From Treponema sp. (GTDB lineage Bacteria; Spirochaetota; Spirochaetia; Treponematales; Treponemataceae), in the NCBI GenBank assembly GCA_016293005.1, contig JAEDFA010000019.1:1-27562 (forward strand): a DNA stretch of 27,562 nt. The letters run 5' to 3'. Position numbers and translations under genes: made by a program. Below, in pieces: positions 7,236 through 15,744 of the stretch (position 1 is its first letter; each line of letters begins with the position of its first letter). The notes under the pieces are model-generated. The model was not told where the DNA came from and searched no databases. It saw nothing but the letters and a program-made list of their open reading frames with translations.

Positions 7236-9731
7236 ATGGACAAAAAAACTCTTTCAGATTTAGATTATTACACCGTTCGTGATGAAATTTCAGGTTTTTG
7301 CGTTTCTGAAGAAGGAAAATATTCTTTTTTAAAGACTGAACCTTATACCGATTTACAAAAGATAGAAAATGCAAAGCAAATTTCAAAAGAATGGATGGCT
7401 TTGCTTTCTTTTACAGTTACAAATCCGCTTTCGTCGTGGCCTGAAGTTTTTGAAATTTTAAAAATCTTAAAAATTCAGGGTTCTTCTATAAGTGTTTCTC
7501 AAAGTTATTTTCTTCTGCTTTTTATTCAGGAAGTGCAGAAAATTTCTTGTACAATAAAAAGCGCATCGGAAAAATTAAATATAAAAAATCTTCTTGCGCT
7601 CGTTGAAAATCTTCCGTATTTAAAAAATGCTGAAGACGAAATAAAAAAAATCATTAATGATAAAGGCGAATTAAAAGAACTTCCATCGCTTCGTGCAATA
7701 AATTCAAAAATCGCTTCGTTAAATTCTAAAATCCGTGAAATAATGCGAAAATTCACAAGCGATGTAAAATATTCAAAAATTCTTGAATCGACAGTTCCTG
7801 TTTTAAGTGCAAACAGACAGGTTCTTGCCGTAAAATCAAGTCAGAGAAATGTAATTCCGGGAATAATTCACGGTTTGAGCAATACTGGTCTTACAGTTTT
7901 TATTGAACCTGATGAATGTGTAAGATGTTCAAATGATTTAATTGAGGCAGAAGCGGAACTTGAACTTGAAAAGAAAAAAATTCTTCTTTCTCTTACAGAT
8001 TTTTTACGCGGTTTTAAAACAGAATTTTTTACGGCTCTTGAAATAATGAAAAAATTCGATTCTGCTCAGGCTGTAAGTTTGTGGGCGTTAAAAAATCATT
8101 GTACTTTTGCGCAGACAGTTTCTTTAGAAAACGATTCTCTTACGCTTTTAAATGCCCGGCATCCGCTCTTAAAAGAAAAAGCTGTTCCAATCGATGTTCA
8201 GTTTCTTCCCGGGAAAAAAGTCTTAATTCTTACAGGTCCGAATACAGGCGGAAAAACTGTCACTTTAAAAACGATTGCGCTTTTTGCTCTTTTAAATCAG
8301 AGTGGTTTTCCGATTTTAGCTTGTGAAGGTTCAAAACTGCCAGTTTTTACAAAAATTTTTGCAGATATCGGGGATGAGCAGTCGCTTGAACAGTCGCTTT
8401 CGACATTCAGCGGTCACATGAAAAATATTTCAAAAGCTGTAAAGTACGCAGATTCTTCTTCGCTTGTGCTTTTAGATGAACTTGGAAGTGGCACAGATCC
8501 GCAGGAAGGTTCTGCAATTTCTATGGCCATTCTTGATTCGCTTATAAAAAAAGATTCTTTTGTTCTCATAACGACTCATCAGGGAGTTATAAAAAATTAC
8601 GGTTACACGCACGAAAAATGTATAAATGCGAGCGTAGATTTTAACAGCGATACTTTGTCTCCAACTTATAAAATTCTTATGGGAATCCCAGGCGAAAGTC
8701 ATGCGTTAAGTATTGCCGAAAAAAACGGAATTCCAAAAGAAATTGTAAAAAACGCTAAAGAATACATTTCAACAAAAAAAGCCGATGTTTCAAGCCTCAT
8801 AAAAGGACTTTCTCAAAAGCATAAAGAAGTTCTAGAGTTAAAAGAACAGATTGAAAAAGAAAAACTTGAACTTGACCAAAAGCTTTTAAAAACTGAACAA
8901 AAGGCTCTTTTATTAAAAGAAAAAGAATTTGAATTAAAACAGAAAAGTCAGGACGAGGCGGATGATTTTTTAAGTGAAACTCGGAAAAATCTTGAAAATC
9001 TTGTCCGGGTTTTAAAAGAAGGCGAAATTACTCGTGAAAAAACTTTAAGCGTTAAAAAATTCATCAGGGATTTTGAGCAGAAAACAAAAGAAAATGCGAT
9101 TTATCTTGAACAAGAAAAAAAAGGACTGGAAAGCGATTTCATAAGAATTTCAAAACTTTCTGAAAAGATTCCTGTTTCACATAAAAAAACAAAAAGGCGC
9201 ATAAAAAATTCTCAGGCGTTAAAAGACGCAGAACCTCTATACTTTCCTTCGCAAAAGACTACGCCTCATCTTTATTTTAAAATCGGTGCAAAAGTTCAGG
9301 TAAAAACTTCAAATCAGAGAGGAACTATAATTTCTTTTGTAAAAGAAGGAATATGGCAGGTTCAGTTTCAGAGTTTAAAAATGAATTTAAGCGAAAATGA
9401 GTTGATTTTGCTTCCTCCTGAAAATGTTGAAAAATCTGCATCGTATTCAGTTGAATATTCTTCTGATTCTTCATTTATGGATGAAAAACCGTGTTTTGAA
9501 CTTAGACTTTTGGGGTTGCGCGAAAACGAGGCATTAAAATCGCTTGAAAAACAGCTCGATTTGTGCGCGATTCATAATTTGAAAAATTTCAGCGTAATCC
9601 ACGGAAAAGGAAACGGAATTCTTCAGACGGCAGTTCAGCATTATCTTTCTTTAAGTCCGCTTGTAAAAGAATTTTCGTTTGCTCCTCCAGAAGACGGCGG
9701 AAGCGGGAAAACTTATGTTTCTTTAAAATAA
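7236..9731 (+). CDS. mutS2: Endonuclease MutS2-type ATPase with degenerate Smr domain
   Basis: The start chosen is ATG at 7236 (MDKKTLSDLDYYTV), giving 831 residues; an in-frame TTG at 7215 would overlap rsgA. The N-terminal and clamp regions lack the MutS mismatch-recognition domain, as expected for MutS2. Walker A is GPNTGGKT (334-341), Walker B is LVLLDELGSGTDPQEG, followed by TTHQG. A long charged coiled coil (KEVLELKEQIEKEKLELDQK) precedes the C-terminal Smr domain. In that domain the LDLR motif reads LRLL and HGxGTG reads HGKGNG. MutS2 proteins act in suppression of recombination or in rescue of collided ribosomes; loss of LDLR may mean the nuclease step is weak or absent. Confidence 0.93.
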   Translation: MDKKTLSDLDYYTVRDEISGFCVSEEGKYSFLKTEPYTDLQKIENAKQISKEWMALLSFTVTNPLSSWPEVFEILKILKIQGSSISVSQSYFLLLFIQEVQKISCTIKSASEKLNIKNLLALVENLPYLKNAEDEIKKIINDKGELKELPSLRAINSKIASLNSKIREIMRKFTSDVKYSKILESTVPVLSANRQVLAVKSSQRNVIPGIIHGLSNTGLTVFIEPDECVRCSNDLIEAEAELELEKKKILLSLTDFLRGFKTEFFTALEIMKKFDSAQAVSLWALKNHCTFAQTVSLENDSLTLLNARHPLLKEKAVPIDVQFLPGKKVLILTGPNTGGKTVTLKTIALFALLNQSGFPILACEGSKLPVFTKIFADIGDEQSLEQSLSTFSGHMKNISKAVKYADSSSLVLLDELGSGTDPQEGSAISMAILDSLIKKDSFVLITTHQGVIKNYGYTHEKCINASVDFNSDTLSPTYKILMGIPGESHALSIAEKNGIPKEIVKNAKEYISTKKADVSSLIKGLSQKHKEVLELKEQIEKEKLELDQKLLKTEQKALLLKEKEFELKQKSQDEADDFLSETRKNLENLVRVLKEGEITREKTLSVKKFIRDFEQKTKENAIYLEQEKKGLESDFIRISKLSEKIPVSHKKTKRRIKNSQALKDAEPLYFPSQKTTPHLYFKIGAKVQVKTSNQRGTIISFVKEGIWQVQFQSLKMNLSENELILLPPENVEKSASYSVEYSSDSSFMDEKPCFELRLLGLRENEALKSLEKQLDLCAIHNLKNFSVIHGKGNGILQTAVQHYLSLSPLVKEFSFAPPEDGGSGKTYVSLK

Positions 9732-9762
9732 TTGCGTGATACAAAAATTGCATTTTCAAAAT

Positions 9763-9834
9763 CAGGGCTTTTAGTATTATAGTCATTCTTTAATGTAATT
9801 TTTTATAATTCGAAAAGTCCTGTCATTTTTTTTT
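9763..9834 (+). terminator. Probable terminator of rsgA-mutS2
   Basis: CAGGGCTTTT (9763-9772) pairs with AAAAGTCCTG (9813-9822) with one G-T wobble, across a ~40-nt A+T-rich loop, and a run of nine T follows at 9826-9834. The loop is long for an intrinsic terminator. Confidence 0.45.
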
Positions 9835-9840
9835 GATTTA

Positions 9841-9869
9841 TTGTTTATATTCTCTAAATTCTATATAAT
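9841..9869 (+). promoter_or_regulatory. Promoter of pgi
   Basis: TTGTTT (9841-9846), 17-bp spacer, perfect TATAAT (9864-9869). A leader of about 50 nt follows, with AAGAGG seven bases before the ATG at 9927. Confidence 0.7.
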
Positions 9870-9926
9870 GCTTTTTAAGAGTTTTCTCTCTAAATTTAAA
9901 AATAAATTCAAGATAAGAGGCTAAAA

Positions 9927-11519
9927 ATGGCTACATGGGTAAATGCAGACACACTTTCTTCATGGAAAAAGTTAATGTCGTTAAAAGGAATGGTTTCTGT
10001 AAAAGACGAGCTTTCTTCGGAAAATGCAGTTAAAAGAATTACGGAATATTCAATTCCAATGGCAGAAGGACTAACATATAATTTTGCGGCAAAACAGGTG
10101 AATGAGCAGATTTTAAAAACGCTTCAGGATTTATCAGACGAATCTGAACTTCTGCAGAAATTTGAAGAACTTTATAACGGAGCGGTTGTAAATACTGGCG
10201 AAAAACGAATGGTTTTGCATCAGCTTACACGCGGACAGCTTGGAAAAGATGTAATTGCTGACGGCGTAAACAAGCGTGATTTTTATATAAACGAACAAAA
10301 GAAAATTGCTGAATTTGCCGAAAAAGTTCATTCTGGTAAAATCGTAAACGAAAAAGGAGAAAAATACACTCAGGTTTGCCAGATTGGAATCGGAGGTTCA
10401 GATTTGGGACCTAGAGCAATGTATCTTGCGCTTGAAAACTGGGCAAAAGCAAACGGCAAATTTAAAATGGAAGCGTATTTTATTTCAAATGTTGACCCGG
10501 ATGACGGAGCGGCAGTTGTAGAAAAACTTGACCTTGCGCATACGATTTTTATTCTTGTTTCAAAATCTGGAACAACGCTTGAAACTTTGACAAACGAATC
10601 TTTTGTAAAAGATTTCATAAAAAAAGCAGGTCTTGAAGTTTCAAAACACATGATTGCTGTTACTTCAGAAACTTCTCCACTTGCGCATAATCCTGATTAT
10701 ATGCAGGCATTCTACATGGATGATTACATTGGCGGAAGATTTTCATCTTGTTCTGGAGTAGGCGGAGCGGTTCTTTCACTTGCGTTTGGTCCTGAAGTTT
10801 TTGCAGATTTTCTTGACGGCGCAGCACAAGAAGATAAAACTGCACTTGAAAAAAATATTTTAAAAAATCCTGCTTTAATGGATGCTTTAATCGGAATTTA
10901 CGAGCGAAATGTTCAGGAATATCCGTCAACGGCAGTTCTTCCGTATTCTCAGGCGCTTTCACGATTTCCGGCTCATCTTCAGCAGCTTGATATGGAATCA
11001 AACGGTAAATCTGTAAACCGAAACGGTGAAAAAATAAACTATGTTACAGGACCTGTAATTTTTGGTGAACCTGGAACTAACGGTCAGCATTCGTTTTATC
11101 AGCTTTTGCATCAGGGAACAAATGTCGTTCCGCTTCAGTTTATTGCGTTCAGTGAAAATCAGACAGGAAAAGATGTCGTAATCGAAGATTCTACAAGTCA
11201 GACTAAGCTTTGCGCAAATGTTACGGCTCAGATTATCGCTTTTGCCTGCGGAAAATCAGACAGCGACCCTAACAAATCTTTTGAAGGAAACAGACCGTCT
11301 TCGCTTATTTATGGAAAACAGCTTACACCGCGGACTTTAGGCGCTTTATTGTCTCATTTTGAAAATAAAGTTATGTTCCAGGGCTTTGTATGGAATATCA
11401 ACAGTTTTGACCAGGAAGGTGTTCAACTTGGTAAAAAACTTGCAAAAGCTGTTCTTTCAAATAATATGGAAAAACCTCTTGAAGCCTACGCAAAACTTTT
11501 GATTTCATCGTCAAAATAA
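9927..11519 (+). CDS. pgi: Glucose-6-phosphate isomerase
   Basis: The 530-residue protein interconverts glucose 6-phosphate and fructose 6-phosphate in glycolysis. Sugar-phosphate-binding motifs are clear: QIGIGGSDLGPRAMY near residue 152, VSKSGTTLET near 211, the DYIGGRFSSCSGVGG segment, FGEPGTNGQHSFYQLLHQG with the catalytic Glu and His region, and the PGI signature VMFQGFVWNINSFDQEGVQLGK near the C-terminus. Length fits the long bacterial form. It has its own promoter and terminator and forms a single-gene unit between mutS2 and the convergent exonuclease gene. Confidence 0.96.
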   Translation: MATWVNADTLSSWKKLMSLKGMVSVKDELSSENAVKRITEYSIPMAEGLTYNFAAKQVNEQILKTLQDLSDESELLQKFEELYNGAVVNTGEKRMVLHQLTRGQLGKDVIADGVNKRDFYINEQKKIAEFAEKVHSGKIVNEKGEKYTQVCQIGIGGSDLGPRAMYLALENWAKANGKFKMEAYFISNVDPDDGAAVVEKLDLAHTIFILVSKSGTTLETLTNESFVKDFIKKAGLEVSKHMIAVTSETSPLAHNPDYMQAFYMDDYIGGRFSSCSGVGGAVLSLAFGPEVFADFLDGAAQEDKTALEKNILKNPALMDALIGIYERNVQEYPSTAVLPYSQALSRFPAHLQQLDMESNGKSVNRNGEKINYVTGPVIFGEPGTNGQHSFYQLLHQGTNVVPLQFIAFSENQTGKDVVIEDSTSQTKLCANVTAQIIAFACGKSDSDPNKSFEGNRPSSLIYGKQLTPRTLGALLSHFENKVMFQGFVWNINSFDQEGVQLGKKLAKAVLSNNMEKPLEAYAKLLISSSK

Positions 11520-11554
11520 GTTTTTTTTCTAAAGTAATTTTTAAGAAACTTTCT

Positions 11555-11590
11555 AATCCCTGCTTTTTTTAAGCGGGGATTTTTGATTTT
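11555..11590 (+). terminator. Intrinsic terminator of pgi
   Basis: AATCCCTGCTT (11555-11565) pairs with AAGCGGGGATT (11571-11581), 11 bp with one T-G wobble, then TTTGATTTT. It lies 35 bp after the pgi stop, between two convergent genes. Confidence 0.8.
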
Positions 11591-11660
11591 AAGTTTAATA
11601 AAAAAATTAAAAACGAGGAAATAAAGACTTTAAGCGCAGAAAGAGTTAACTTGATGTATT

Positions 11661-12566
11661 TTAAATGTCGTCTTTAAAAATTGGAATAAGATTTTTTTGT
11701 TTATAGGCTTCTTTTTTTTCTTCAGAAATGTTTTTTTCTAAAAAAATTAAGTTTCCGTTTGATTTTAAATTTTTATGGAGAATTCCTGCGTGTTTGTAAA
11801 TTTTTTCTGCAATTTCGAGAGCCGTATCGCAGTTTTCCGCTGTAATTTTAAAAGCGAAGGCAAAATGCTGATTTAAAAATCGTTTTGAATACGGAGATTT
11901 TATTTTTTTCTCGTAAAGTGATTTAATTTTTTTTATAATCTCTTCTGTGTGTGCTCTTTTTTGCTTTTCTTCAAGGTATTTTTCAACGCTGATTTTTGAA
12001 TCTTTGTTTTTTGAAATCAAGTTTTCAAGTGAAAGGTTTTCTTTTTTGCAGAATTCTTTTAAAACTAGCATTGTAAGTTTTGCATCGTCAACGCTTTTAT
12101 GGAGTCGAAAAGAATCTTTTTTTATATTGAAAAAATCGCACCATTCTTCAAGTTTTGCATCTTTTTGATAGAATTTTTTTAAAATGTTTCTTATATCAAA
12201 TGCGGCATAATTTATTTCTGGAAGGCTGTAGCGTTCACAGGCGCTTTGAAGAAAACCTATGTCATTTTTTACGCTGAAACCGAAAATTTTTCTGAAAGGA
12301 GTTTCAAAAAGTTTTTTTATTTCTGAGTGATAGCTTTCAAAATTGTGCTGCATTCTGAAATAATCTTTTGAGTAGGCAAGAGTGCAGTCGTTTTTTGGCT
12401 CGAAAAGGTACCAGTCAAATTCTGTTTCCGGGTTTATTACAACATCGTCTTCGTCTAAAATTTCAAAATTTTCATTGATTAAAACATAGCCAAGTGAACA
12501 CATTTTCCCTATGCCGTTAAAGCAGTTTGCACATTCAATGTCAAAAAATAAAAAAGTATTGTCCAT
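11661..12566 (-). CDS. DEDDh-family 3'-5' exonuclease (DnaQ-like) with extra C-terminal domain
   Basis: Residues 1-180 form an exonuclease domain: motif I FFDIECAN (D9, E11), motif II in FSVKNDIGFL, and motif III HKSVDDAKLTML, the DEDDh arrangement that binds two metal ions and removes nucleotides from 3' ends. The remaining ~120 residues (KRFLNQHFAFAFKITAENCDTALEIAEKIYKHAG) could be a worn BRCT-like module, by rough resemblance only. Whether the substrate is DNA (proofreading, repair) or RNA cannot be told. ATG lies 15 bp after the upstream methylase stop; AGGAAG sits 11 bases before it. It is the last gene of the minus-strand operon. Confidence 0.8.
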   Translation of the reverse strand: MDNTFLFFDIECANCFNGIGKMCSLGYVLINENFEILDEDDVVINPETEFDWYLFEPKNDCTLAYSKDYFRMQHNFESYHSEIKKLFETPFRKIFGFSVKNDIGFLQSACERYSLPEINYAAFDIRNILKKFYQKDAKLEEWCDFFNIKKDSFRLHKSVDDAKLTMLVLKEFCKKENLSLENLISKNKDSKISVEKYLEEKQKRAHTEEIIKKIKSLYEKKIKSPYSKRFLNQHFAFAFKITAENCDTALEIAEKIYKHAGILHKNLKSNGNLIFLEKNISEEKKEAYKQKNLIPIFKDDI

Positions 12567-12581
12567 AAAAATTTAGTCTTC

Positions 12582-13286
12582 CTATTTATAGAGTAAAAAA
12601 ATTGTCGGGATTTTATTTATATCAGGAATTTTAGATTTTTTCCATTCTGAAATAGTTTTTGTCTTAATAAATTCTGTGTCCGTTGTAATTCCAGAAGCGA
12701 TGCATAATTTTGTCTGAGGCTGAAGCGCCGATAAAATTGCCTCCAGCATTGAAAGATTTCTGTACGGCGCTTCAATGAAAATCTGAGTCTGGTTTTCCCG
12801 GTAAATTTTTTGTTCTATTTTTTTTAGTTTTGAAAAGCGTTCGTTGTTTTTTGCAGGAAGGTAGCCGTTGAAACAGAAACTTTGACCGTTAAAGCCACTT
12901 GCCATAAGACTTAAAAAAATCGATGAAGGTCCTGTAAGCGGAATTACAGGAATGTTTTTTTTGTGAGCCATTTCAACGATTAATGCTCCCGGATCGGCAA
13001 TTCCAGGACAGCCTGCTTCGCTTATGATTCCCATTGGAAAGCCGTTTTTAATTGGGTTCAGGTAATTTGAAATCGATTTTATGTCTGTATGTTCGTTCAG
13101 TTCAAAGAATTCTGCATCATCTAGATTTATGCCTTGTATTTTACATAAAAATCTTCGTGCAGAACGGATATTTTCAACGATAAAGTGTCTTATCTGTGAA
13201 ATGACTTGAAAATTGTAATCTGGAAGAACTTTTGAGTATTCAGTTTCGCCTAAAGTTACAGGAATAAGGTAAAGAGCATTTTCCAT
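12582..13286 (-). CDS. RsmI-like SAM-dependent methyltransferase (tetrapyrrole methylase fold)
   Basis: The 234-residue protein carries the fold's marks: GIISEAGCPGIADPGALIVEMAH (SAM-site loop), PVIPLTGPSSIFLSLMASGFNGQSFCFNGYLP, and FIEAPYRN. These match RsmI, which 2'-O-methylates C1402 of 16S rRNA. However the usual N-terminal GxLYVVxTPIGNL is replaced by ALYLIPVTLGETEYSKVLPDY, and the protein is ~40-50 residues shorter than RsmI, as in a divergent subfamily. The target is therefore uncertain. AAGGA lies five bases before ATG, and the gene follows tsaD by 11 bp. Confidence 0.75.
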   Translation of the reverse strand: MENALYLIPVTLGETEYSKVLPDYNFQVISQIRHFIVENIRSARRFLCKIQGINLDDAEFFELNEHTDIKSISNYLNPIKNGFPMGIISEAGCPGIADPGALIVEMAHKKNIPVIPLTGPSSIFLSLMASGFNGQSFCFNGYLPAKNNERFSKLKKIEQKIYRENQTQIFIEAPYRNLSMLEAILSALQPQTKLCIASGITTDTEFIKTKTISEWKKSKIPDINKIPTIFLLYK

Positions 13287-13297
13287 AAAAATCCTTT

Positions 13298-14320
13298 TTA
13301 TTGCTGAAATTTGAGACCGCGTTTAAATTGTGGAATTCTTGCGCAGCATGTCGTGTTTAATGGAGAACGGTCTCCGCGTGATAAAAAGTTCCATGCAAGG
13401 CCTGCAATCATTGCTCCATTGTCTCCGCAGAGTTTCAATGGTGGAAAAATGCATTTTAAGTCTGTTCTGTTTGAAAGCATTTCCCGAAGCCTTGAATTTG
13501 CTGCAACTCCGCCACCTGCAACGATTGTTTTTAATCCTGTGTCTTTTACAGCTTTAAAAAGTCTTGAAGTTAAAGTTTTGCACGCAGTTTCCTGAAAAGA
13601 TGCACACATATTTTCTATTGAATGTTCATAGCCTTCGTTCCAGAATAAATCTCTCTGGTGAATTACGGCGGTTTTTAGTCCCGAAAAACTCATGTCATAG
13701 CGATGGTTTTCTCCGTTCAGTTTTGGAACTGGAAAGGTAAGCGCATGGGGATTTCCGTTTTTTGAAAGTTTGTCGATTACAACTCCTCCAGGGTAGCCGA
13801 GATCGTAAAATTTTGCAACTTTGTCAAACGCTTCTCCAACAGAATCGTCAACGGTTGTTCCTAGAACTTCGATATCATCGAAATTGTTTACTTTGCAGAT
13901 TATTGAATGACCTCCGGAAACTAAAAGTCCTAAATACGGATAAGGAATGTCATTTTCAAGATGAGAGGCATAAAGGTGCGCAAGTATGTGATTTACTGCG
14001 ATAAAAGGTTTATTTATTGACCATGCAAGTGTTTTTCCGAATGTTAGACCGACCATTAAAGAACCCATAAGACCAGGACGATTTGTTGCTGCAACGGCAT
14101 CGATTTTGTCTAGGGAAAGGGATGCTTCGTTTAATGCTTCTTTAACTACCGGTAAAATCCATTCAGCATGTTTTCTGCTTGCAATTTCCGGTACGACGCC
14201 TTTATAAATCTGGTGAAATGGAATTTGAGTTGCCACAACATTGCTTAAAATTTTTCTTCCGTCTTCGACTATAGCACAGGCTGTTTCATCGCAGGAAGAT
14301 TCTATTCCCAAAACACGCAT
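13298..14320 (-). CDS. tsaD: tRNA N6-threonylcarbamoyladenosine synthase subunit TsaD
   Basis: This 340-residue protein transfers the threonylcarbamoyl group to A37 of tRNAs that read ANN codons, together with TsaB and TsaE. Visible signatures are MRVLGIESSCDETACAIV, the NHILAH metal site (H111, H115), LLVSGGHSIICKV, DDSVGEAFDKVAKFYDLGYPGG, SFSGLKTAV, VAGGGVAANSRLR and CGDNGAMIAGLA. Length and order are standard. GGAGG lies six bases before the ATG. It follows the deacetylase gene by 32 bp and precedes the methylase, so an operon is likely. Confidence 0.96.
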   Translation of the reverse strand: MRVLGIESSCDETACAIVEDGRKILSNVVATQIPFHQIYKGVVPEIASRKHAEWILPVVKEALNEASLSLDKIDAVAATNRPGLMGSLMVGLTFGKTLAWSINKPFIAVNHILAHLYASHLENDIPYPYLGLLVSGGHSIICKVNNFDDIEVLGTTVDDSVGEAFDKVAKFYDLGYPGGVVIDKLSKNGNPHALTFPVPKLNGENHRYDMSFSGLKTAVIHQRDLFWNEGYEHSIENMCASFQETACKTLTSRLFKAVKDTGLKTIVAGGGVAANSRLREMLSNRTDLKCIFPPLKLCGDNGAMIAGLAWNFLSRGDRSPLNTTCCARIPQFKRGLKFQQ

Positions 14321-14352
14321 ATTTTTACCTCCGAATCAGTTTAAGGCATTAT

Positions 14353-15579
14353 TTAAAACTGTGAAATTATTCCGCCGGAATTTGACACAGTTGTAAAAAC
14401 ATATCCTTTTTCTTTTAAAAGCGGATACATTTCTTTTAAAATATCAGGAAGAACTTCACTTGACCATACATGACCTATCATGATTGCGCTTCCTTTTTTA
14501 TTTGCAATATTTACGCCTTTCATAATTTCTGAAATTATATCGGTTCTGTTTTTTGTATTATCTAAAAAAACATTTCTTTCAAAATACCCTAAGCCAAGTT
14601 CTTTTGCAACATAAGGAACTTTTGTGTCAGCATTAGTCCGTGAATCAAGAAAAAATATACCACAATCTGAAGCAAATTTCAGTACATAACTGATTTTTTC
14701 TGTGTCGGCTGTTATAAGGGAGCCTTCGTGATTGTTCATTCCAGAAACAGGAGCGATTTCTGATATGTTTTCAAAAAGAAGTTTGCGGATTTCTTCTTCG
14801 TTCATAGATGGCGTTATTGCTCCCGGACCTGGATTTACAGAAAGATTTACTGCCTGCATTGGCTGATGAAGAATTACTTCATTTTTGGAGTTTCTTATCA
14901 TATCTGCTGCTTCTTTTGAGTGAGGAAGTTTTGGAAGAACTGCAACTGTTACGGGAAATGGAAGAGCGAGGCATTTTTCAAGTTGAACTAAATTTTGTCC
15001 GCCGTCATCGAAAACTACTGAAAGCCGCGCATTATTTTTTGCAACTGGAATGTTTGGTATGTCGGATTTTTTTTCACGCGGAATTTCAGTTTTGTTCTGG
15101 TTTGAAGCAGCTTTTTTTTCAACTGGATTGGAAGTCGTTTCTTTTTTTTGAACGACAGATTTTTTTGTTTCTCTTTGTATGTTTTGAGTATTTTGTGAGA
15201 CATTTTTTTTCTGGACTGATTTTTTTTCAAAATCGGTTTTTATGTTTGAAACTTGTTTTTCTGTTTTTTTTGAAGGATTTTGGTTTTGCTCATTTTTTTT
15301 TGATAGAGTTTGAGTTTGTTTTTCCAGTTTTTCTATAGATTCTTTTTCTGTGGAAAGGACAGCTTTTTTTAATTTGATGTAATCAGAGAAAAAATATATT
15401 AAAGTGCATGCTGCAATTATGCTTAGACAGAATACGAGCGCTTTATCAAGTGGAATAGATATTGTTCTGGATTTTTTTTTGCGCCTTGAATTTGAAACTC
15501 TTTTTTTTGTTGAAGGACGGTTTTTTTGTGCTTTTGAAGATGATTTTGTATTTTTTTGTTTAGGATTAGATTTTAACAT
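14353..15579 (-). CDS. Divergent polysaccharide deacetylase (YibQ/DUF610-like), membrane-anchored
   Basis: The 408-residue product has a very basic N-terminus, one membrane helix at about residues 47-65 (ALVFCLSIIAACTLIYFF), a Lys/Gln/Asn-rich low-complexity linker (about 75-175), and a C-terminal domain from about 186: SVVFDDGGQN, VAVLPKLPHS, EVILHQPMQ, GMNNHEGS, FFLDSRT and AIMIGHVWS. This is the divergent NodB-fold family; enzyme activity on a cell-envelope glycan is inferred, not proven. It would be anchored in the inner membrane facing the periplasm. The only ATG lies four bases beyond an intrinsic terminator and has no Shine-Dalgarno sequence, so expression may depend on read-through. 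First gene of a four-gene operon. Confidence 0.85.
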   Translation of the reverse strand: MLKSNPKQKNTKSSSKAQKNRPSTKKRVSNSRRKKKSRTISIPLDKALVFCLSIIAACTLIYFFSDYIKLKKAVLSTEKESIEKLEKQTQTLSKKNEQNQNPSKKTEKQVSNIKTDFEKKSVQKKNVSQNTQNIQRETKKSVVQKKETTSNPVEKKAASNQNKTEIPREKKSDIPNIPVAKNNARLSVVFDDGGQNLVQLEKCLALPFPVTVAVLPKLPHSKEAADMIRNSKNEVILHQPMQAVNLSVNPGPGAITPSMNEEEIRKLLFENISEIAPVSGMNNHEGSLITADTEKISYVLKFASDCGIFFLDSRTNADTKVPYVAKELGLGYFERNVFLDNTKNRTDIISEIMKGVNIANKKGSAIMIGHVWSSEVLPDILKEMYPLLKEKGYVFTTVSNSGGIISQF

Positions 15580-15582
15580 AAT

Positions 15583-15620
15583 AAAAAAAAGAAACTGTAG
15601 AAATAAATTCTACAGTTTCT
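15583..15620 (-). terminator. Intrinsic terminator directly before the deacetylase start codon
   Basis: On the minus strand AGAAACTGTAGAA (15620-15608) pairs perfectly, 13 bp, with TTCTACAGTTTCT (15602-15590) over a 5-nt loop, and the run of T continues to 15583. The ATG of the next gene begins at 15579. On the plus strand no T-run follows, so it acts on minus-strand transcription. Confidence 0.85.
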
Positions 15621-15628
15621 ATAATAAT

Positions 15629-15740
15629 GATAAACACTTCTCCTGTCTATAAGAAGAAAGATACTTTAAAAGTTAAAAGTGTCTTCCTCTTATAGACAAA
15701 GATCTCTCTCTTGCAAGCCTCTCCAATGCCAGCGTTTATC
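15629..15740 (-). ncRNA. Candidate structured RNA or leader with terminator, family unknown
   Basis: On the minus strand a closing helix pairs GATAAAC (15740-15734) with GTTTATC (15635-15629). Inside it a ~23-bp imperfect hairpin (15697-15645) begins GTCTATAAGA and ends TCTTATAGAC. The 5' side of the internal loop is a purine-rich 36-nt strand containing GGAGAGGCTTGCAAG. Eight bases later comes the strong terminator at 15620-15583. The layout is that of a small RNA gene or a transcription-attenuating leader. It matches no riboswitch, 6S, SRP or T-box consensus I know. A possible promoter lies upstream (TTGCAA near 15809, 18-bp spacer, TATAAA). Confidence 0.5.
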
Positions 15741-15744
15741 GTAT

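Noticed and set aside
14808..15338. A 176-codon plus-strand reading frame
   Set aside because: It is antisense to the deacetylase gene; its Leu/Phe-rich product mirrors the Lys/Gln-rich linker and there is no ribosome site.
15629..15740. 6S RNA, SRP RNA or a known riboswitch
   Set aside because: The asymmetrical internal loop, the lack of the SRP GGAA-type tip and the lack of any known aptamer consensus do not support these names; kept as unidentified.
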